Source: an uncultured Eubacteriales bacterium (GTDB taxonomy: Bacteria > Bacillota > Clostridia > Oscillospirales > Acutalibacteraceae). From it: a DNA stretch of 5,565 nucleotides. The stretch is taken from NCBI GenBank assembly GCA_900321905.1, contig ONXZ01000102.1:1-5565 (forward strand), in the 5' to 3' direction. The translations under genes were made by a program, and so were the position numbers. Below are positions 5,290 through 5,565 of the stretch, in pieces (position 1 is the first letter of the stretch; each line of letters begins with the position of its first letter). The notes below the pieces were generated by a model. It searched no databases and had not been told where the DNA came from. It saw nothing but the letters and a program-made list of their open reading frames with translations.

Positions 5290-5565
5290 ATGGCAAGGAA
5301 ATATGAACATATAAGTAAATACGAAAAAGAGATATTAGAACTAAAATCACAAGGAAAAACTAAAAAGGAGATAGGAGAGTTACTGGGGTTCAGTTTTGAA
5401 CAAGTACATAATTTCTTTTGTAGATACAATGAAAAGCAACGAAAGATAAAAGCAGGTGTAATCATAAAATCCAAAGGTAGACCGCCGAAGGATTACGAAA
5501 TTAGCGAGGATATGAAAATCAATGAATTGAAATATATTATCACACGTAAGGATAACAAGATAAAG
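5290..5565 (+). CDS. IS3-family transposase OrfA (DNA-binding helix-turn-helix subunit), 5' part
   Basis: 92 codons are open from the ATG at 5290 to the right edge with no stop. The start MARKYEHISKYEKEILELKS, the helix-turn-helix (about 23-46, KTKKEIGELLGFSFEQVHNF), the GRPPKDY segment (63-69) and the following heptad-like region leading into a coiled coil are typical of OrfA in IS3/IS150-group elements from Clostridia. OrfA binds the terminal inverted repeats; the DDE catalytic part is encoded by OrfB, normally reached by a programmed -1 frameshift near the end of OrfA, beyond this window. About 10-30 more codons would be expected. The ribosome binding site is AGGGGG at 5277-5282, inside the hairpin. 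Whether the element is intact cannot be judged. Confidence 0.85.
   Translation, partial: MARKYEHISKYEKEILELKSQGKTKKEIGELLGFSFEQVHNFFCRYNEKQRKIKAGVIIKSKGRPPKDYEISEDMKINELKYIITRKDNKIK

Larger units (their letters stand above)
5214..5565 (+). mobile_element. IS3-family (IS150-like) insertion sequence, left end and start of OrfA
   Basis: The element is recognised from its transposase OrfA beginning at 5290 and from the layout of the sequence before it: TGCAC, then TGGACAAT, then an A-rich tract, then GCCCC. As I recall it, this resembles the order of motifs at the left end of IS150. IS3-family ends begin with TG, and the TG at 5214 is the most plausible boundary, but no right end is in the window, so neither the inverted repeat nor a target duplication can be confirmed; the boundary is uncertain by about 15 bases. 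The insertion lies about 27 bases after the SGNH hydrolase stop codon and leaves that gene intact. Codon choice in the element (many ATA, AGA, AGG) differs from the neighbouring genes, as expected for a mobile element. Confidence 0.7.

Noticed and set aside
1..5565. CRISPR array, tRNA, rRNA or riboswitch
   Set aside because: No regularly spaced repeats, no tRNA-like cloverleaf and no long structured leader were seen on either strand; all leaders are short.

Overview
The window looks like a low-to-moderate GC Firmicute, most likely a gut-type Clostridia (Oscillospiraceae/Ruminococcaceae-like). This rests on the YfmF/YfmH-type M16 peptidase pair, strong GGAGG-type ribosome binding sites, sigma-A promoters with extended -10 elements, a Gram-positive anchored SGNH hydrolase and an IS3/IS150-type transposase. 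The taxonomic placement is inferred from protein style; no search was possible.

Layout. The left 3.6 kb is transcribed leftwards (minus strand). Reading 5' to 3' on that strand: a small hypothetical protein with a hydrophobic tail (3576-3322); a catalytically dead M16 peptidase homologue of the YfmF type (3273-1993) with its own promoter; overlapping it by one base, a 623-codon ORF (1993-122) that begins as the active zinc M16 peptidase YfmH and ends as the C-terminal half of an RND/HlyD-type efflux adaptor; and the first 34 codons of a MacB-type ABC permease (104-1). A divergent promoter region near 3577-3631 separates these from rightward genes: a YfcE/MJ0936-type metallophosphoesterase (3635-4096) and a membrane-anchored SGNH/GDSL hydrolase (4158-5186), each with a plausible promoter. 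The right edge (from about 5214) is the left end of an IS3-family element with a strong terminator-like hairpin and the start of its OrfA.

The standout observation is the chimeric ORF 122-1993. The M16 half keeps its HxxEH zinc site but loses roughly the last 80 residues of its family length. The adaptor half lacks its membrane anchor and the first half of its coiled coil and lipoyl domain. The join is in frame and places an efflux ABC permease gene downstream of the M16 promoter. It is either a real deletion fusing two operons or an assembly chimera; raw reads across about 944-967 would decide. A second point of interest is the IS-end hairpin, whose 3' arm contains the likely Shine-Dalgarno of the transposase, so it could both terminate incoming transcripts and mask transposase translation.

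Functionally, YfmF and YfmH are known as a pair (inactive plus active M16 subunits) linked by name to EF-P modification in Bacillus. The adaptor and permease belong to a tripartite-like ABC exporter. The phosphoesterase and SGNH hydrolase look like independent single-gene units.
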